Positions 8,360-17,213 of a DNA stretch of 64,000 bases are shown here, in pieces. Where the stretch lies: positions 23,665 to 87,664 of the forward strand of contig NZ_NRRF01000013.1 in assembly GCF_016583565.1 (NCBI RefSeq). The letters run 5' to 3'. The notes beneath the pieces are model-generated. The model was not told the DNA's origin. It made no database searches and saw nothing but the letters and a program-made list of their open reading frames with translations. Positions within the stretch are counted from its first letter, which is position 1, and each line of letters opens with the position of its first letter. This DNA is from Thiocystis violacea. GTDB lineage: Bacteria > Pseudomonadota > Gammaproteobacteria > Chromatiales > Chromatiaceae. A program made the position numbers and the translations under genes.

Positions 8360-9586
8360 TTAGGCATAGGCCGGCGCAAAGGCCTTCTCGGGCTCCTCCA
8401 CGGGGCCGTTTTCACCCCAGTAAGGCGATAGCTTGCGCAATTGAGCGACGATCGGCGGAACGGCGGCGATCACCCGCTCAACCTCTTCCAGGGTGTTGTA
8501 CCTGGAGAGCGAAAACCGCGTGGTACCGTGGGCGGCGGTGTAGGGGATGCCCATGGCGCGCATGACGTGGGAGGGCTCGAGCGAGCCCGAGGTACAGGCC
8601 GAGCCGCTGGAGGCGGCGATGCCGAGCTTGTTGAGCAGCAGCAGGATGGCCTCGCCCTCGATGTATTCGAAGGCGATGTTGGCGGTGTTGGGCAGACGGT
8701 TGGACGGGTCGCCGGTGACGAAGCTGTAGGGTACCGTCGCGATGATGGCCTGCTCCAGCCGATCGCGCAGGGCGCGGACGCTCGTTTGCTCCTGCGCCAT
8801 GTGCTCCATGGCCATCTCGCAGGCCTTGCCGAGCGCGACGATCGCGGCACTGTTCTCGGTCCCGGCGCGTCGGCCGCGCTCCTGGTGGCCACCGCGCAGC
8901 AGTGGACGGAAGCGGGTGTTGCGGCGCAGGTAGAGGACGCCGATGCCCTTGGGCGCGTGCAGTTTGTGGCCGGAGAGCGAGAGCATGTCGATCGATGAAG
9001 TCTTGAGATCGATCGCCACCTTGCCGACGGCCTGCACCGCATCGGTGTGGAAGAGGACGCCCGCCGCCTTGGCCATTTCGGCCATTTCCAGGACCGGGAA
9101 GAGGGTGCCGGTCTCGTTGTTCGCCCACATCACGGAGACGATGGCGACCCGATCCGACAGCACCTTGCGATACGCGTCCAGATCCAGCCGACCCTTTCCG
9201 TCAACCTCCAGGTAGTGGACCTTGTAGCCCTCTTTCGCCAGGTGCTCGCAGAGCGCCAACACCGCGGGGTGTTCGACCACCGTAGTGATGATCTCCTTGC
9301 GCTCAGGCTGGGCCTTGAGCGCGGAGAGGATGGCGGTGGAGTCGGACTCGGTCCCGCAGGAGGTGAAGACGATCTCGGAGTCGTGCTCGGCGCCGAGCAG
9401 TGTCTGGACCTGTTGGCGGGCCTGCTTGATGGCGAATCCGACCTTGTTGCCGAACAGGTGCATGGAGGAGGGGTTGCCGAACTGCTCGCTGAAGAAGGGC
9501 AGCATGGCCTCGACGACTTCCGGCGCCACCATGGTGGTGGCGTTGTTGTCGAAATAGATGCCTTGGATTCCGCTATCGGTGGTCAC
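8360..9586 (-). CDS. nifS: Cysteine desulfurase NifS
   Basis: A 408-aa PLP enzyme that takes sulfur from L-cysteine and delivers it to NifU for nitrogenase Fe-S cluster assembly. The PLP lysine is K208 in SLSGHKLHAPKG, and the persulfide cysteine is C331 in SSGSACTSGSLEPSH. The N-terminal IYFDNNATT and ERGRRAGTENSAAIV are typical of the NifS group. It lies about 100 bases behind nifU on the same strand and is expected to share its sigma-54 promoter. The C-terminal tail after LSPYWGENG is slightly longer than in IscS. Confidence 0.95.
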   Translation of the reverse strand: MTTDSGIQGIYFDNNATTMVAPEVVEAMLPFFSEQFGNPSSMHLFGNKVGFAIKQARQQVQTLLGAEHDSEIVFTSCGTESDSTAILSALKAQPERKEIITTVVEHPAVLALCEHLAKEGYKVHYLEVDGKGRLDLDAYRKVLSDRVAIVSVMWANNETGTLFPVLEMAEMAKAAGVLFHTDAVQAVGKVAIDLKTSSIDMLSLSGHKLHAPKGIGVLYLRRNTRFRPLLRGGHQERGRRAGTENSAAIVALGKACEMAMEHMAQEQTSVRALRDRLEQAIIATVPYSFVTGDPSNRLPNTANIAFEYIEGEAILLLLNKLGIAASSGSACTSGSLEPSHVMRAMGIPYTAAHGTTRFSLSRYNTLEEVERVIAAVPPIVAQLRKLSPYWGENGPVEEPEKAFAPAYA

Positions 9587-9690
9587 GTCTCTGGCCCCGC
9601 TGGAGTGTTCGTGAAGGGAATGGCTCGGTGTCGAGTCCGGCGCGCCGCTGGCGGCGCGACACCGCTCGGCGCTGCCGTGAGACGGCTCGA

Positions 9691-10590
9691 TCAGCCGTAG
9701 GCGCGTTCGCTCTTGGGCATCAGCTCGGCGGGCACCACCCGCACGAACTCACCCAACTCATCGATGATGCGCTCTTGGATGCCTTCCAGCGTGACCGCCG
9801 CCATTTGGCAGCCGGCGCAGGCGCCGGTCATCTTCACGTAGACCGTCTTGCCGTCGACGTCGATCAGCTCGACATCGCCGTGGTCGCGCTGCAGGTTGGG
9901 GCGGATCGCCTCCAGGGCGGCCTCGATCTTGCGGATGCGCTGGACGCCGGTCATCTTGGTCGGCGGCGTCGGCATGGCGACCGCGACGGGTGCCGGAGCG
10001 GCGGGCGCGAAGGTCTGACCGGACTCGGCCATGACGCGCGTCAGGATCTCCTCGACACCTTCATGGCAGGCCGAGCAGCCACCGCCGGCCTTGGTGAAGT
10101 TGACGACATCCTCGACCGTGGTCAGCTTGTTGTTGCGGATGGTCTCCTCAATGAGCACGGAGTCGACCGCGAAGCACTTGCAGATGAGCGCGCCTTCCTC
10201 GTGATCGTCCTTCCACTCCTCGCCGCGATAGTTGGCGACGGCGGCCTGCAGCGCCTCGCGCCCCATGACGGAGCAGTGCATCTTCTCGGGTGGCAGACCG
10301 TCCAGATAGTCGGCGATGTCCTGATTGGTGACCTTGAGGGCCTCGTCCAGGGTCTTGCCTTTGATGATCTCGGTCAGGGCGGAGCTGGAGGCGATGGCGG
10401 AGCCGCAGCCGAAGGTCTGGAAGCCGGCGTCCAGGATCACCTCGGTCTCGGGGTCGACCTTGAGGCTCAGACGCAGCGCGTCACCGCAGGCCAGCGAGCC
10501 GACGTCGCCCAGGGCATTGGCATCTTGCACGGCCCCAGCGTTGCGGGGGGTGAAGAAGTGTTCCTGGACCTTTTCCGAGTACTCCCACAT
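9691..10590 (-). CDS. nifU: Fe-S cluster scaffold NifU
   Basis: A 299-aa three-domain scaffold for nitrogenase cluster assembly. The IscU-like N-domain has C35, C62 and C106; the central ferredoxin-like [2Fe-2S] domain has C137, C139, C172 and C175; the C-terminal Nfu domain has C258 and C261 in ACAGCQ. A proline/alanine linker (about 195-212) separates the last two. The start [13 protein letters not shown] is the standard NifU N-terminus and has GGAG upstream; the reading frame extends further upstream without support. It is the first gene of nifU-nifS, transcribed from a -24/-12 promoter about 90 bases upstream. Confidence 0.96.
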   Translation of the reverse strand: MWEYSEKVQEHFFTPRNAGAVQDANALGDVGSLACGDALRLSLKVDPETEVILDAGFQTFGCGSAIASSSALTEIIKGKTLDEALKVTNQDIADYLDGLPPEKMHCSVMGREALQAAVANYRGEEWKDDHEEGALICKCFAVDSVLIEETIRNNKLTTVEDVVNFTKAGGGCSACHEGVEEILTRVMAESGQTFAPAAPAPVAVAMPTPPTKMTGVQRIRKIEAALEAIRPNLQRDHGDVELIDVDGKTVYVKMTGACAGCQMAAVTLEGIQERIIDELGEFVRVVPAELMPKSERAYG

Positions 10591-10677
10591 GGCATGTCTC
10601 CAGCTAGGTTGGCGGGTGCGCACGCCGGCGGTGCGGCGCATGGCTTAAGTCTTGCGTTGACTCGATGGCGATGAGTC

Positions 10678-10693
10678 AGCAAAGGCTGTGCCA
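10678..10693 (-). promoter_or_regulatory. Sigma-54 (-24/-12) promoter of nifUS
   Basis: Minus-strand sequence TGGCACAGCCTTTGCT matches the consensus TGGCAC-N5-TTGCW at every conserved base. It lies 88 bases upstream of the nifU start codon, with a NifA-type site further upstream. Confidence 0.9.
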
Positions 10694-10755
10694 GAGAGCT
10701 AGGCCGAGCAATGACGCGGATTCATTGACAATCTTCAACGTGCGACCGCGTCCTT

Positions 10756-10771
10756 TGTCGTCTCTTGAACA
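10756..10771. promoter_or_regulatory. NifA upstream activator sequence (TGT-N10-ACA)
   Basis: An exact TGT-N10-ACA dyad about 65 to 90 bases upstream of the sigma-54 core promoter of nifU, the usual position for NifA. It also lies just 5' of the divergent NifZ-like gene, but no second -24/-12 element was found facing that way. Confidence 0.75.
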
Positions 10772-10818
10772 GGCAAAGGTGGTCGTCTGGTGATAAACCC
10801 GACAACAGGAGTCCGCGA

Positions 10819-11073
10819 ATGGACCTGATCCAGCTCAGCCCCGGCGACATGGTGTTCGCCGCGAAGGACATCTTCAACGACGGCGGCATCCCGGATATTG
10901 CGCAGGACGCCCTCATCGCCAAGGCGGGCACGCGTGGCGTCATCGTCAACATTGGTCACTTGGAAGAGAACCCTGACAAGGAGCTCTATCTGGTGCGCTT
11001 CGAGGGAGCGGACCTGGTCCTTGGTCCGCCGACCGGGTGCTGGGAGGATGAGTTGAAGGCGGCCGAGAGCTGA
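10819..11073 (+). CDS. NifZ-domain protein
   Basis: An 84-aa soluble protein. MVFAAKDIFNDGGIPD, AGTRGVIVNIGHLEEN and YLVRFEG...LGPPTGCWEDEL match the small NifZ domain, in which the R-N-D-G and the G-T-x-G-x-V segments are conserved. NifZ helps mature the P-cluster of the MoFe protein. AGGAG lies seven bases before the ATG, favouring this start over an in-frame non-ATG one upstream. It diverges from nifU across the NifA-type site. Whether it is the true NifZ or a nif-associated paralogue cannot be decided here. Confidence 0.75.
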   Translation: MDLIQLSPGDMVFAAKDIFNDGGIPDIAQDALIAKAGTRGVIVNIGHLEENPDKELYLVRFEGADLVLGPPTGCWEDELKAAES

Positions 11074-11141
11074 TCGGCTTGGGCCGGGGCGGTTTCCGGC
11101 ATGCGCGTGCCCGTCTGGGCATCGGTGCTCCAGGGAGGATT

Positions 11142-11257
11142 GGCGCCTGGATCGGCTCGATCTAGGGCCGGAAGCCGCCGACGTCGTGAAGCAGAGCTTC
11201 ATCGCCGAGGTCACGAAGCAGGAGCTTCGTGACCAGAAAGGCGGGAAGCAATTGATG
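11142..11257. repeat. 116-bp dispersed repeat, copy A
   Basis: Nearly identical to copy B near 20.4 kb (about nine differences by eye). It contains the palindrome GGTCACGAAGC-AGGA-GCTTCGTGACC (11-bp stem, 4-nt loop) and a second GTGAAGCAGAGCTTCA dyad. Both copies are intergenic. Confidence 0.8.
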
Positions 11258-11355
11258 CGCAGATCCTGAGACGCTCTCGCTCGGCGGGAGCGGCGCCCCG
11301 CCGCGACCGGGCGCCTGCCGCGCCGAGGGCGACGCTCCCCCGTCGGCGTGCCGGC

Positions 11356-12414
11356 TCACTCGTCGGAGACGGACACATCCTTGCCCTGGCTTGTCAGCTT
11401 GGCCGTCTTGGCGTTGATGTAGTCGAAGGGGGCGTTGGGATAGGTTTCGTACTGCCGCTGGCCGACGTATTCCAGCAGTCCGAGGAAGTGATAGCGATAG
11501 AGCATGCTCTCGATCCGCAGGATCTCCTTGCCCTTGTCGTAGAGCACCAGTGTCGGACGGTAGGTGATGCCGAGCCTGTCCGCGAGCTGCTTGGCTGTGG
11601 TCTTGGTGCCATCCGGCGCGGTGATGGGCGTGTCGGACTGGTCATCGAGGCGCACGAAGACGAAGTCCTTGAGTGCCTTGTTGACCTCGGGGTCGCCGAG
11701 GTTGCCGTCGTGCAGGGCGTCACAGGCGATACAGGCGCTGTCCTCGAAGAGGAGGGCGAGCGGCTTGTCGGTGACGCTACTGAGGTCGTCGATCGCCTGC
11801 AGCTGCGGGTGCGGCCGAAAGTCATAGCTGCGCTGGGTCTTGTGGGACGCCTGGAACTGGGCGAGTGTCTGGGTCTCATAGGCCTTGGCCGCGACATAGT
11901 CCAGGACGTCCTTGAAGTCATCCGGGTTGCGGTAGCCATTGATCCGGGCGACGGGATCCTTGTTCTGGTTCAGAAAGATGACGGTCGGGGTGTAGCTGAC
12001 GCCGAGCTGCTTGGCGAGGGCCTTTTCGGTGAGCGAGGTCTCGGCGTCCAGCGCGACCTCGCGGTCACCCTGCACGTTGAGGGCGATGACGTCGAAGTTG
12101 TTCTGGATGAACTCTTTGTAAGGCGACCCTTTGAAATTCTCCTCGATCATCTTGTAGCAATAGGGACAGCCGTTCATCTCCAGGACGAGGATGACATGCT
12201 TGTCCGCCGCCGCCGCTTCGTCGACATCCTCGGCAATGTCCAGAAAGCTCTCCTTGAACCAGTCGGGATGGGTCGATTGTTTGGCGCCGGTGACTTTGCC
12301 CTGAGCGCTGGCGTCGGGCTGGCTTGATGCGGTCGTCTGCGCCTGCGCGAGCAAGGTGAGCGACAGCAGGGTCGCGGTCAGCGGGACGGCGATCCAAGAG
12401 GGTGTGCGATGCAT
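11356..12414 (-). CDS. Periplasmic protein with two thioredoxin-like domains (SoxW-like)
   Basis: A 352-aa protein with a Sec signal peptide (cleavage after AQA, about residue 26). Domain 1 (about 50-185) has C83-P-Y-C86 and the cis-Pro segment SYTPTVIF; domain 2 (about 205-330) has C228-I-A-C231 and TYRPTLVL. Two redox-active thioredoxin folds in one chain, with SoxW-type CPYC, suggest a thiol reductase or oxidoreductase for periplasmic sulfur or cytochrome proteins. AGAGGA precedes the ATG. It is the last gene of a minus-strand run after modC. The exact substrate is unknown. Confidence 0.8.
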   Translation of the reverse strand: MHRTPSWIAVPLTATLLSLTLLAQAQTTASSQPDASAQGKVTGAKQSTHPDWFKESFLDIAEDVDEAAAADKHVILVLEMNGCPYCYKMIEENFKGSPYKEFIQNNFDVIALNVQGDREVALDAETSLTEKALAKQLGVSYTPTVIFLNQNKDPVARINGYRNPDDFKDVLDYVAAKAYETQTLAQFQASHKTQRSYDFRPHPQLQAIDDLSSVTDKPLALLFEDSACIACDALHDGNLGDPEVNKALKDFVFVRLDDQSDTPITAPDGTKTTAKQLADRLGITYRPTLVLYDKGKEILRIESMLYRYHFLGLLEYVGQRQYETYPNAPFDYINAKTAKLTSQGKDVSVSDE

Positions 12415-12523
12415 GGTGCGGATCCTCTTTCCTGTGGGCGTCGTTGTCAGTGGTTGTCGATTCAGGCTACGGAGGCGGCGGCGCAAGCGCCTCGGCTCCC
12501 CACGGGGGTGTGGTGTCTGGCGC

Positions 12524-13606
12524 TCAATCCATCAAGGCGACGGCCTTGACCTGGGCATAGATCTGGCGGCCGGCGCTGAGGTTGAGGCGGTCGCGCGAGT
12601 GGCGGGTGATGCGCGCGAGCAGGGGGGTTTGCTCGCCGCTGCCGGTGCAGAGCTTCAGCAGGACCTGGGCGTTTTCGATCTCGCGCATCTCCAGGATGCG
12701 CGCGGGCAGGATGTTGAGGATGCTCGAGGTGCCGGGCTCGTCGAGCGCAACGCTGACGTCGCGGGCGTGGATACGCACGCGCGCCAGGTCGCCGACGGCG
12801 CGCTCGAGGCGGGCGACCGTGAGTCTGCCGCCGGGGATTTCGAGTCGCGTCAGGCGGTAGTCGTCGTCATGGCTCAGCACCGTCCCGTCGATGATGGAGC
12901 TGGCCTCCGCATCCTGGGCCAGCGGCAGGTCGAGGCGGGAGAGCATCTCGGTCGCCGAGCCGCTGGCCTGGATGTGCCCGTCGCGCAGCAGGATGATGTG
13001 GTCGGCCAGCCGGGCGACCTCGTCCGGCGAGTGGCTGACATAGAGCACCGGGATCTGCAGGTTGTCGTGCAGGCGCTCCAGGTAGGGGAGGATGTCCTGC
13101 TTGCTGGTGTGGTCCAGGGCCGAGAGGGGCTCGTCCATCAGCAGCAGGCTGGGGCTGGTCAGCAGCGCACGGGCGATGGAGACGCGCTGGCGCTCGCCGC
13201 CGGAGAGGCCGGCCGGGTCGCGGTCGAGGTGGTGGCGGATGCCGAGCAGGTCGACGACCTCGTCGAATCCGACCTGGCGCTGTTCGGCTGGGATGCGCTT
13301 GAGTCCATATTCCAGGTTGCGCCGCACGGAGAGGTGGGCGAAGAGGCTGGCCTCCTGGAAGACATAGCCGATGGGGCGGCGGTGCGTCTTGAGGAAGTGC
13401 CCGCGACTGTCGTCCTGCCAGCTCTCCCCATTGAGCCGGCAGTGGCCGGCGGCGCGCTCCAGCCCGGCGACGCAGCGCAGCACCGTGGTCTTGCCGCAGC
13501 CGGAGCGGCCGAAGAGCGCGGTGACGCCGACGCCGGGCGCCTTGAAGGCGACATCCAGCGTGAAGCCGCCGCGATCGAGTCGGAAGGCGATGTCGAGGTC
13601 GTTCAT
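12524..13606 (-). CDS. modC: Molybdate ABC transporter ATP-binding protein ModC
   Basis: A 360-aa ATPase of the molybdate importer. Walker A is GRSGCGKTT, the signature LSGGERQRVSIARAL, Walker B LLLMDEPLSALD, and the switch His lies in YVSHSPDE. The C-terminal third is a TOBE molybdate-binding domain (ILNILPARILEMREIENAQV to the end), which together with RDVSVALDEPGTSSIL is typical of ModC. No modA or modB lies beside it in this window: the neighbours are a thioredoxin protein and a nuclease. Proximity to nifUS fits molybdenum demand for nitrogenase. No strong Shine-Dalgarno is visible. Confidence 0.92.
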   Translation of the reverse strand: MNDLDIAFRLDRGGFTLDVAFKAPGVGVTALFGRSGCGKTTVLRCVAGLERAAGHCRLNGESWQDDSRGHFLKTHRRPIGYVFQEASLFAHLSVRRNLEYGLKRIPAEQRQVGFDEVVDLLGIRHHLDRDPAGLSGGERQRVSIARALLTSPSLLLMDEPLSALDHTSKQDILPYLERLHDNLQIPVLYVSHSPDEVARLADHIILLRDGHIQASGSATEMLSRLDLPLAQDAEASSIIDGTVLSHDDDYRLTRLEIPGGRLTVARLERAVGDLARVRIHARDVSVALDEPGTSSILNILPARILEMREIENAQVLLKLCTGSGEQTPLLARITRHSRDRLNLSAGRQIYAQVKAVALMD

Positions 13607-13735
13607 GCTAGTTCGTCAACCTGCTGCTTTGACATTGACGTTCTGGGTTCGCGCTCTGAGATTCGCACTGAGGAGGCGCGAAGGCCTGGATCCGCGACGG
13701 GCACAGGCCCAGCGGAGGCTGGCGGTACCCGGCCA

Positions 13736-14284
13736 TCAGGAGCGGCGGTGGCGAAAGGTCCAGGGGGTCTGATGCTCACCGCGCTGCCGCCAGATGCCGC
13801 GCTTGGCCTTGCGGGCTTCACGCTCGGCGCGGAAGTAGCCCGGATCCTCGCAGTAGCGGTCGTAAACCGCGGCCTGGCCGCTCCGAACCTGCTCCAGGTT
13901 GAGCGAGAGGCGATCCGGTCCGGTGGTGAACACCTCTCCGACCGTCCGGCCGAAGCGGTCGCGCTCCATCGCCACCAGCTCCACCTCCCGTGGCGCGATC
14001 TCCCGCAGGTGTGCCCGTGAGCGGTCGCCCCAAGGCCGCTGGCCCTTCTCCGGGGCGTCGATGCAATGGAGTCTGACCTCCACGGGTCCGTTCGGGCAGG
14101 TCAGCCGCATCGAATCACCATCCAGCACCTTGTCCAGACGGCAGCTGTCCGCGGCTGGCCGGATCCGCCAGTCGGCCGGCACCAGACCCGGACCCCAGCG
14201 CTCCATCGCCCAAGCCCCGGAGATGAGCAGGGCGATGACGAGGGAACCCGCGCGCGAGCCGAGACGCCGGTTGCGCCTCAGCAT
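13736..14284 (-). CDS. SNase-like (thermonuclease family) protein, membrane-anchored or exported
   Basis: A 182-aa protein. A basic N-terminus plus one hydrophobic helix (SLVIALLISGAWAMERW) serves as anchor or signal. The rest is an OB-fold SNase domain: KVLDGDSMRL, VEVRLHCIDAPEKGQ and RDRFGRTVGEVF cover the catalytic Asp, Arg and Glu region of staphylococcal nuclease. The tail (EDPGYFRAEREARKAKRGIW) is typical for this family. GGAAG precedes the chosen ATG; an extended frame upstream overlaps nhaD. It lies 34 bases after nhaD on the same strand. Confidence 0.82.
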   Translation of the reverse strand: MLRRNRRLGSRAGSLVIALLISGAWAMERWGPGLVPADWRIRPAADSCRLDKVLDGDSMRLTCPNGPVEVRLHCIDAPEKGQRPWGDRSRAHLREIAPREVELVAMERDRFGRTVGEVFTTGPDRLSLNLEQVRSGQAAVYDRYCEDPGYFRAEREARKAKRGIWRQRGEHQTPWTFRHRRS

Positions 14285-14318
14285 CGGTCGGCTTCCGCTG
14301 GCACTGCCGACGGTCGCG

Positions 14319-15719
14319 TCAGCCGTTGAGCCACATGTGCACCGCGATGCTCGACAGATAGCCCAGCGCGATCGCCGGTGTCCATTCCAGATGGGCGAAG
14401 AAGGTGTAGACACCGCGCGCCTGCCCCATGAGCGCGACGCCCGCCGCCGAGCCGATCGACAGCAGGGAACCGCCGACGCCAGCGGTCAGGGTGACGAGCA
14501 GCCACTGCGTCTCGTTCATATCCGGGTTCATGGTCAGGACGGCGAACATGACCGGGATGTTGTCGACGATGGCCGAGAGCACGCCGATCGAGACGTTGGC
14601 GAGGGTCGGCCCCCACTGGGTGTAGATGACCTCGGAGGTCATCGCGAGATAGCCGATCTGACCAAGGCCGCCCACGCACATGACGACGCCGTAGAAGAAC
14701 AGCAGGGTGTCCCATTCCGCGCGGGCGACCTTGTTGAAGACATCGAAGGGGGCCATGTCGGCCACGAAGCTCGAACGGTCCTCGTTGCGTTTGTACCAGC
14801 TCTCATGGCTCATCCGCAGGAAGAAACCGAAGAACTGCAGATAGCCTAGGCCGGTGAGCATGCCGATGACCGGCGGGAGGTGCAGGAAGTTGTGGAAGCT
14901 CACCGCCGTGATGATGGTGAGCAGGAAGAGCAGCATGATGCGCTTGGCGCCGCGGCGCATCGGGACGTCTTCCACCGCCGCATCGGGCTTGAGGTTGGGC
15001 ACGGCGAGGAACATGAGCAGCGCCGGCACCAGGAAGTTGACGATCGCGGGGATCAACAGCTTGAAAAAGCCGAAGAAGCCGATGATCCCCTTCTGCCAGA
15101 CCATGAGCGTGGTGATGTCGCCGAAGGGGCTGAAGGCGCCGCCCGCATTGGCCGCGACGACAATGTTGATGCAGGCGAGGGTGACGAAGCGGGTGTTGTC
15201 GCCGCCCACCGCCATGACGACCGCGCACATGAGCAGTGCGGTGGTCAAGTTGTCCGCGATCGGCGAGATGAGGAAGGCGAGGATGCCGGTCATCCAGAAC
15301 AGGGTGCGGAAGCCGAAGCCCTTGCGGATCAGCCAGGCGCGCAGGGCGTCGAAGACCTGACGCTCCTGCAGGGCGTTGATGTAGGTCATGGCCACCAGCA
15401 GGAAGAGCATCAGCTCCGCATATTCGAGCAAGTTGTGCCGGACGGCCTCTTCGGCGACGTGCGGCAGTCCCTGCTGGGTATAGGCCCAGGCGATGATGCC
15501 CCAGATGAGGCCGGCGGCGATGATGACCGGCTTGGATTTGCGCAGGTGCAGGAACTCTTCCGCCATCACCAAGGCATAGGCCAGGCCGAAGATGATGAGC
15601 GCGGCATAACCGATGGGGTGCGTCGTCAGGTCGATGGCCTGACCCGATTCCGACGCCATGGCGGCCAATGGGGTAAAGAAGGCGAGAACGCCCAGGAGGA
15701 GCGAGCGGGCAGAAAGCAT
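14319..15719 (-). CDS. nhaD: Na+/H+ antiporter NhaD
   Basis: A 466-aa inner-membrane antiporter of the ion-transporter superfamily, exchanging Na+ or Li+ for protons. About eleven to twelve hydrophobic segments follow a cleavable-looking leader (FTPLAAMASES). Hallmarks are FLISPIADNLTTALLM, VAANAGGAFSPFGDITTLMV and SAIVDNIPVMFAVLTM, the two half-repeat motifs with conserved Asp and Asn. AAGAGG is placed correctly before the ATG; the longer frame upstream lacks this. Expected in halotolerant sulfur bacteria. It starts the minus-strand nhaD-nuclease pair. Confidence 0.93.
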   Translation of the reverse strand: MLSARSLLLGVLAFFTPLAAMASESGQAIDLTTHPIGYAALIIFGLAYALVMAEEFLHLRKSKPVIIAAGLIWGIIAWAYTQQGLPHVAEEAVRHNLLEYAELMLFLLVAMTYINALQERQVFDALRAWLIRKGFGFRTLFWMTGILAFLISPIADNLTTALLMCAVVMAVGGDNTRFVTLACINIVVAANAGGAFSPFGDITTLMVWQKGIIGFFGFFKLLIPAIVNFLVPALLMFLAVPNLKPDAAVEDVPMRRGAKRIMLLFLLTIITAVSFHNFLHLPPVIGMLTGLGYLQFFGFFLRMSHESWYKRNEDRSSFVADMAPFDVFNKVARAEWDTLLFFYGVVMCVGGLGQIGYLAMTSEVIYTQWGPTLANVSIGVLSAIVDNIPVMFAVLTMNPDMNETQWLLVTLTAGVGGSLLSIGSAAGVALMGQARGVYTFFAHLEWTPAIALGYLSSIAVHMWLNG

Positions 15720-16041
15720 GGTCGTGCCTCTTCTTTGGTAAGCGGCTGAAAACACTTTGGGTGAATAAGCAGCCGAGCACCATACCCGTTGAGGGCAGAG
15801 GCGCCAAGTCGCATGGGCGCGAAATCGCGGACGGCTCCGGCGTCCGCGGCCGAGGTTCATGGGTTTATCCCTGTCGCGCCAGCCACTTGATTGGCGCTCT
15901 GGCGCTATCAATGCTCTCTATTGTGAAGGTGCTCGACCCGACCGGGCGGTGTCTCTCCGTCAGGCTCGACCTTCAAATGCCGCCCCTGGAGGCCGATCGG
16001 CGTTATCCTGCGCCCCCTGGTCGTGATGATCTGGAGCTCTC

Positions 16042-17130
16042 ATGAAGAAGCGTCTGGCTGTGCTTGTGCTGGCACTGCTCACCATCCTTGGATACCTGCT
16101 CTACCGCAATCAAACGCCCGAAGGGGCAACGAGCGGGGGATTGGTCCTCTATGGCAACGTCGATGTGCGTCTGATCAATCTCGCGTTCGAAGTCAGCGGG
16201 CGCGTCGCCAGCATGGAGGTCGCGGAGGGGGCGTACGTCGAGACCGGTGAGACGCTGGCGCGCTTGGATGTCCGCCGCCTGACCTTGGCGCGGGATGTGG
16301 CCGAGGCTCAGGTCGAGGCGCAGCGCTCCGAGCTGGACAAGCTGGTCGCCGGCGCCAGAATCGAGGAGATCCAGAAGCTCAAGGCCGATCTGGAGGCCGC
16401 GCGTACCGAAGCCGCGAACGCCAGAGGTCACGCCAAGCGGTCCAAGGAGCTGGTGGGGCGCAAGCTGACCTCGCTCCAGGACTACGACGACGCCCGGAGC
16501 CAGGCAGAGGCGGCCGAGGCGCGCGCGGGGGCCTCACAGGCGGCGCTGGATCTCGCGTTGGCGGGCACCCGTCCCGAAGACCTCGCGGCGGCCAAGGCCC
16601 AGCTCGCCGCCCTGGAGGCGGATCTGCGCTCGGCGCAGGTCAATCTGGACGATGGGGTGCTGCGCGCCCCGGCCGAGGGCGTCGTGCAGAACCGCATTCT
16701 GGAGCCCGGAGACATGGCCTCGCCCGAGCGTCCGGCCTTCACCCTGGCGCTGACCGAGCCGCTCTGGGCGCGCGTCTACCTCGCCGAGTCGGACCTCGGG
16801 CGGGTCCGGCAGGGTCAGCTCGCGCGCGTGCTGAGCGACAGCTTTCCCGGTCAGGTCTATCCGGGCTGGATCGGCTACATCGCGCCCAGCGCCGAGTTCA
16901 CCCCCAAGACGGTCCAGACGACCGAGCTGCGCGCGGACCTCGTCTACCAGGCGCGCGTCTTCGTCTGCAATCCGCGCGGCGAGCTGCGACAGGGGATGCC
17001 CGTGACGGTGGAGATCGACCTCGATGCCGAGCCGCTCGGTCAACCCGGCTGCCAGGCGTCCGCTCAAGCGGCCCCGTCGGCCCTGGGCTCGGAGGCGCGC
17101 GCCGGCTCTCCAGGACGTCTGGATCGATAG
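16042..17130 (+). CDS. HlyD/YbhG-family membrane fusion protein
   Basis: A 362-aa periplasmic adaptor with one N-terminal anchor (LAVLVLALLTILGYLLY). It reads GNVDVRLINLAFEVSGRV (first lipoyl half), a long coiled-coil hairpin (about 80-200, including GARIEEIQKLKADLEAARTE), then GVLRAPAEGVVQNRILEPGD (second half) and a beta-barrel (WARVYLAESDLGRVRQGQ). This matches YbhG, the adaptor of the YbhFSR ABC exporter. The ybhF-S-R-like genes are in this window but about 24 kb away. GGAG precedes the ATG. Its downstream neighbour is cbiB. Confidence 0.87.
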   Translation: MKKRLAVLVLALLTILGYLLYRNQTPEGATSGGLVLYGNVDVRLINLAFEVSGRVASMEVAEGAYVETGETLARLDVRRLTLARDVAEAQVEAQRSELDKLVAGARIEEIQKLKADLEAARTEAANARGHAKRSKELVGRKLTSLQDYDDARSQAEAAEARAGASQAALDLALAGTRPEDLAAAKAQLAALEADLRSAQVNLDDGVLRAPAEGVVQNRILEPGDMASPERPAFTLALTEPLWARVYLAESDLGRVRQGQLARVLSDSFPGQVYPGWIGYIAPSAEFTPKTVQTTELRADLVYQARVFVCNPRGELRQGMPVTVEIDLDAEPLGQPGCQASAQAAPSALGSEARAGSPGRLDR

Positions 17131-17213
17131 GCGGAAGGTCGGGCGTTGCCGGGCCACCTGGCCAGCCGAGCGGCTGTTTCTCGCCGACCGCCCGACCCAG
17201 CCCTCCCACTGAG

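Noticed and set aside
11162..11359. Short minus-strand ORF through the dispersed repeat (LVTKLLLRDLGDEALLHDVG)
   Set aside because: A similar peptide is encoded by copy B, but it follows from the repeat DNA; there is no ribosome-binding site and the palindromes explain the conservation.
12356..14020. 554-codon plus-strand ORF opposite modC
   Set aside because: Low-complexity Ala/Gly/Glu translation without domains, antisense to a clear ModC and nuclease.
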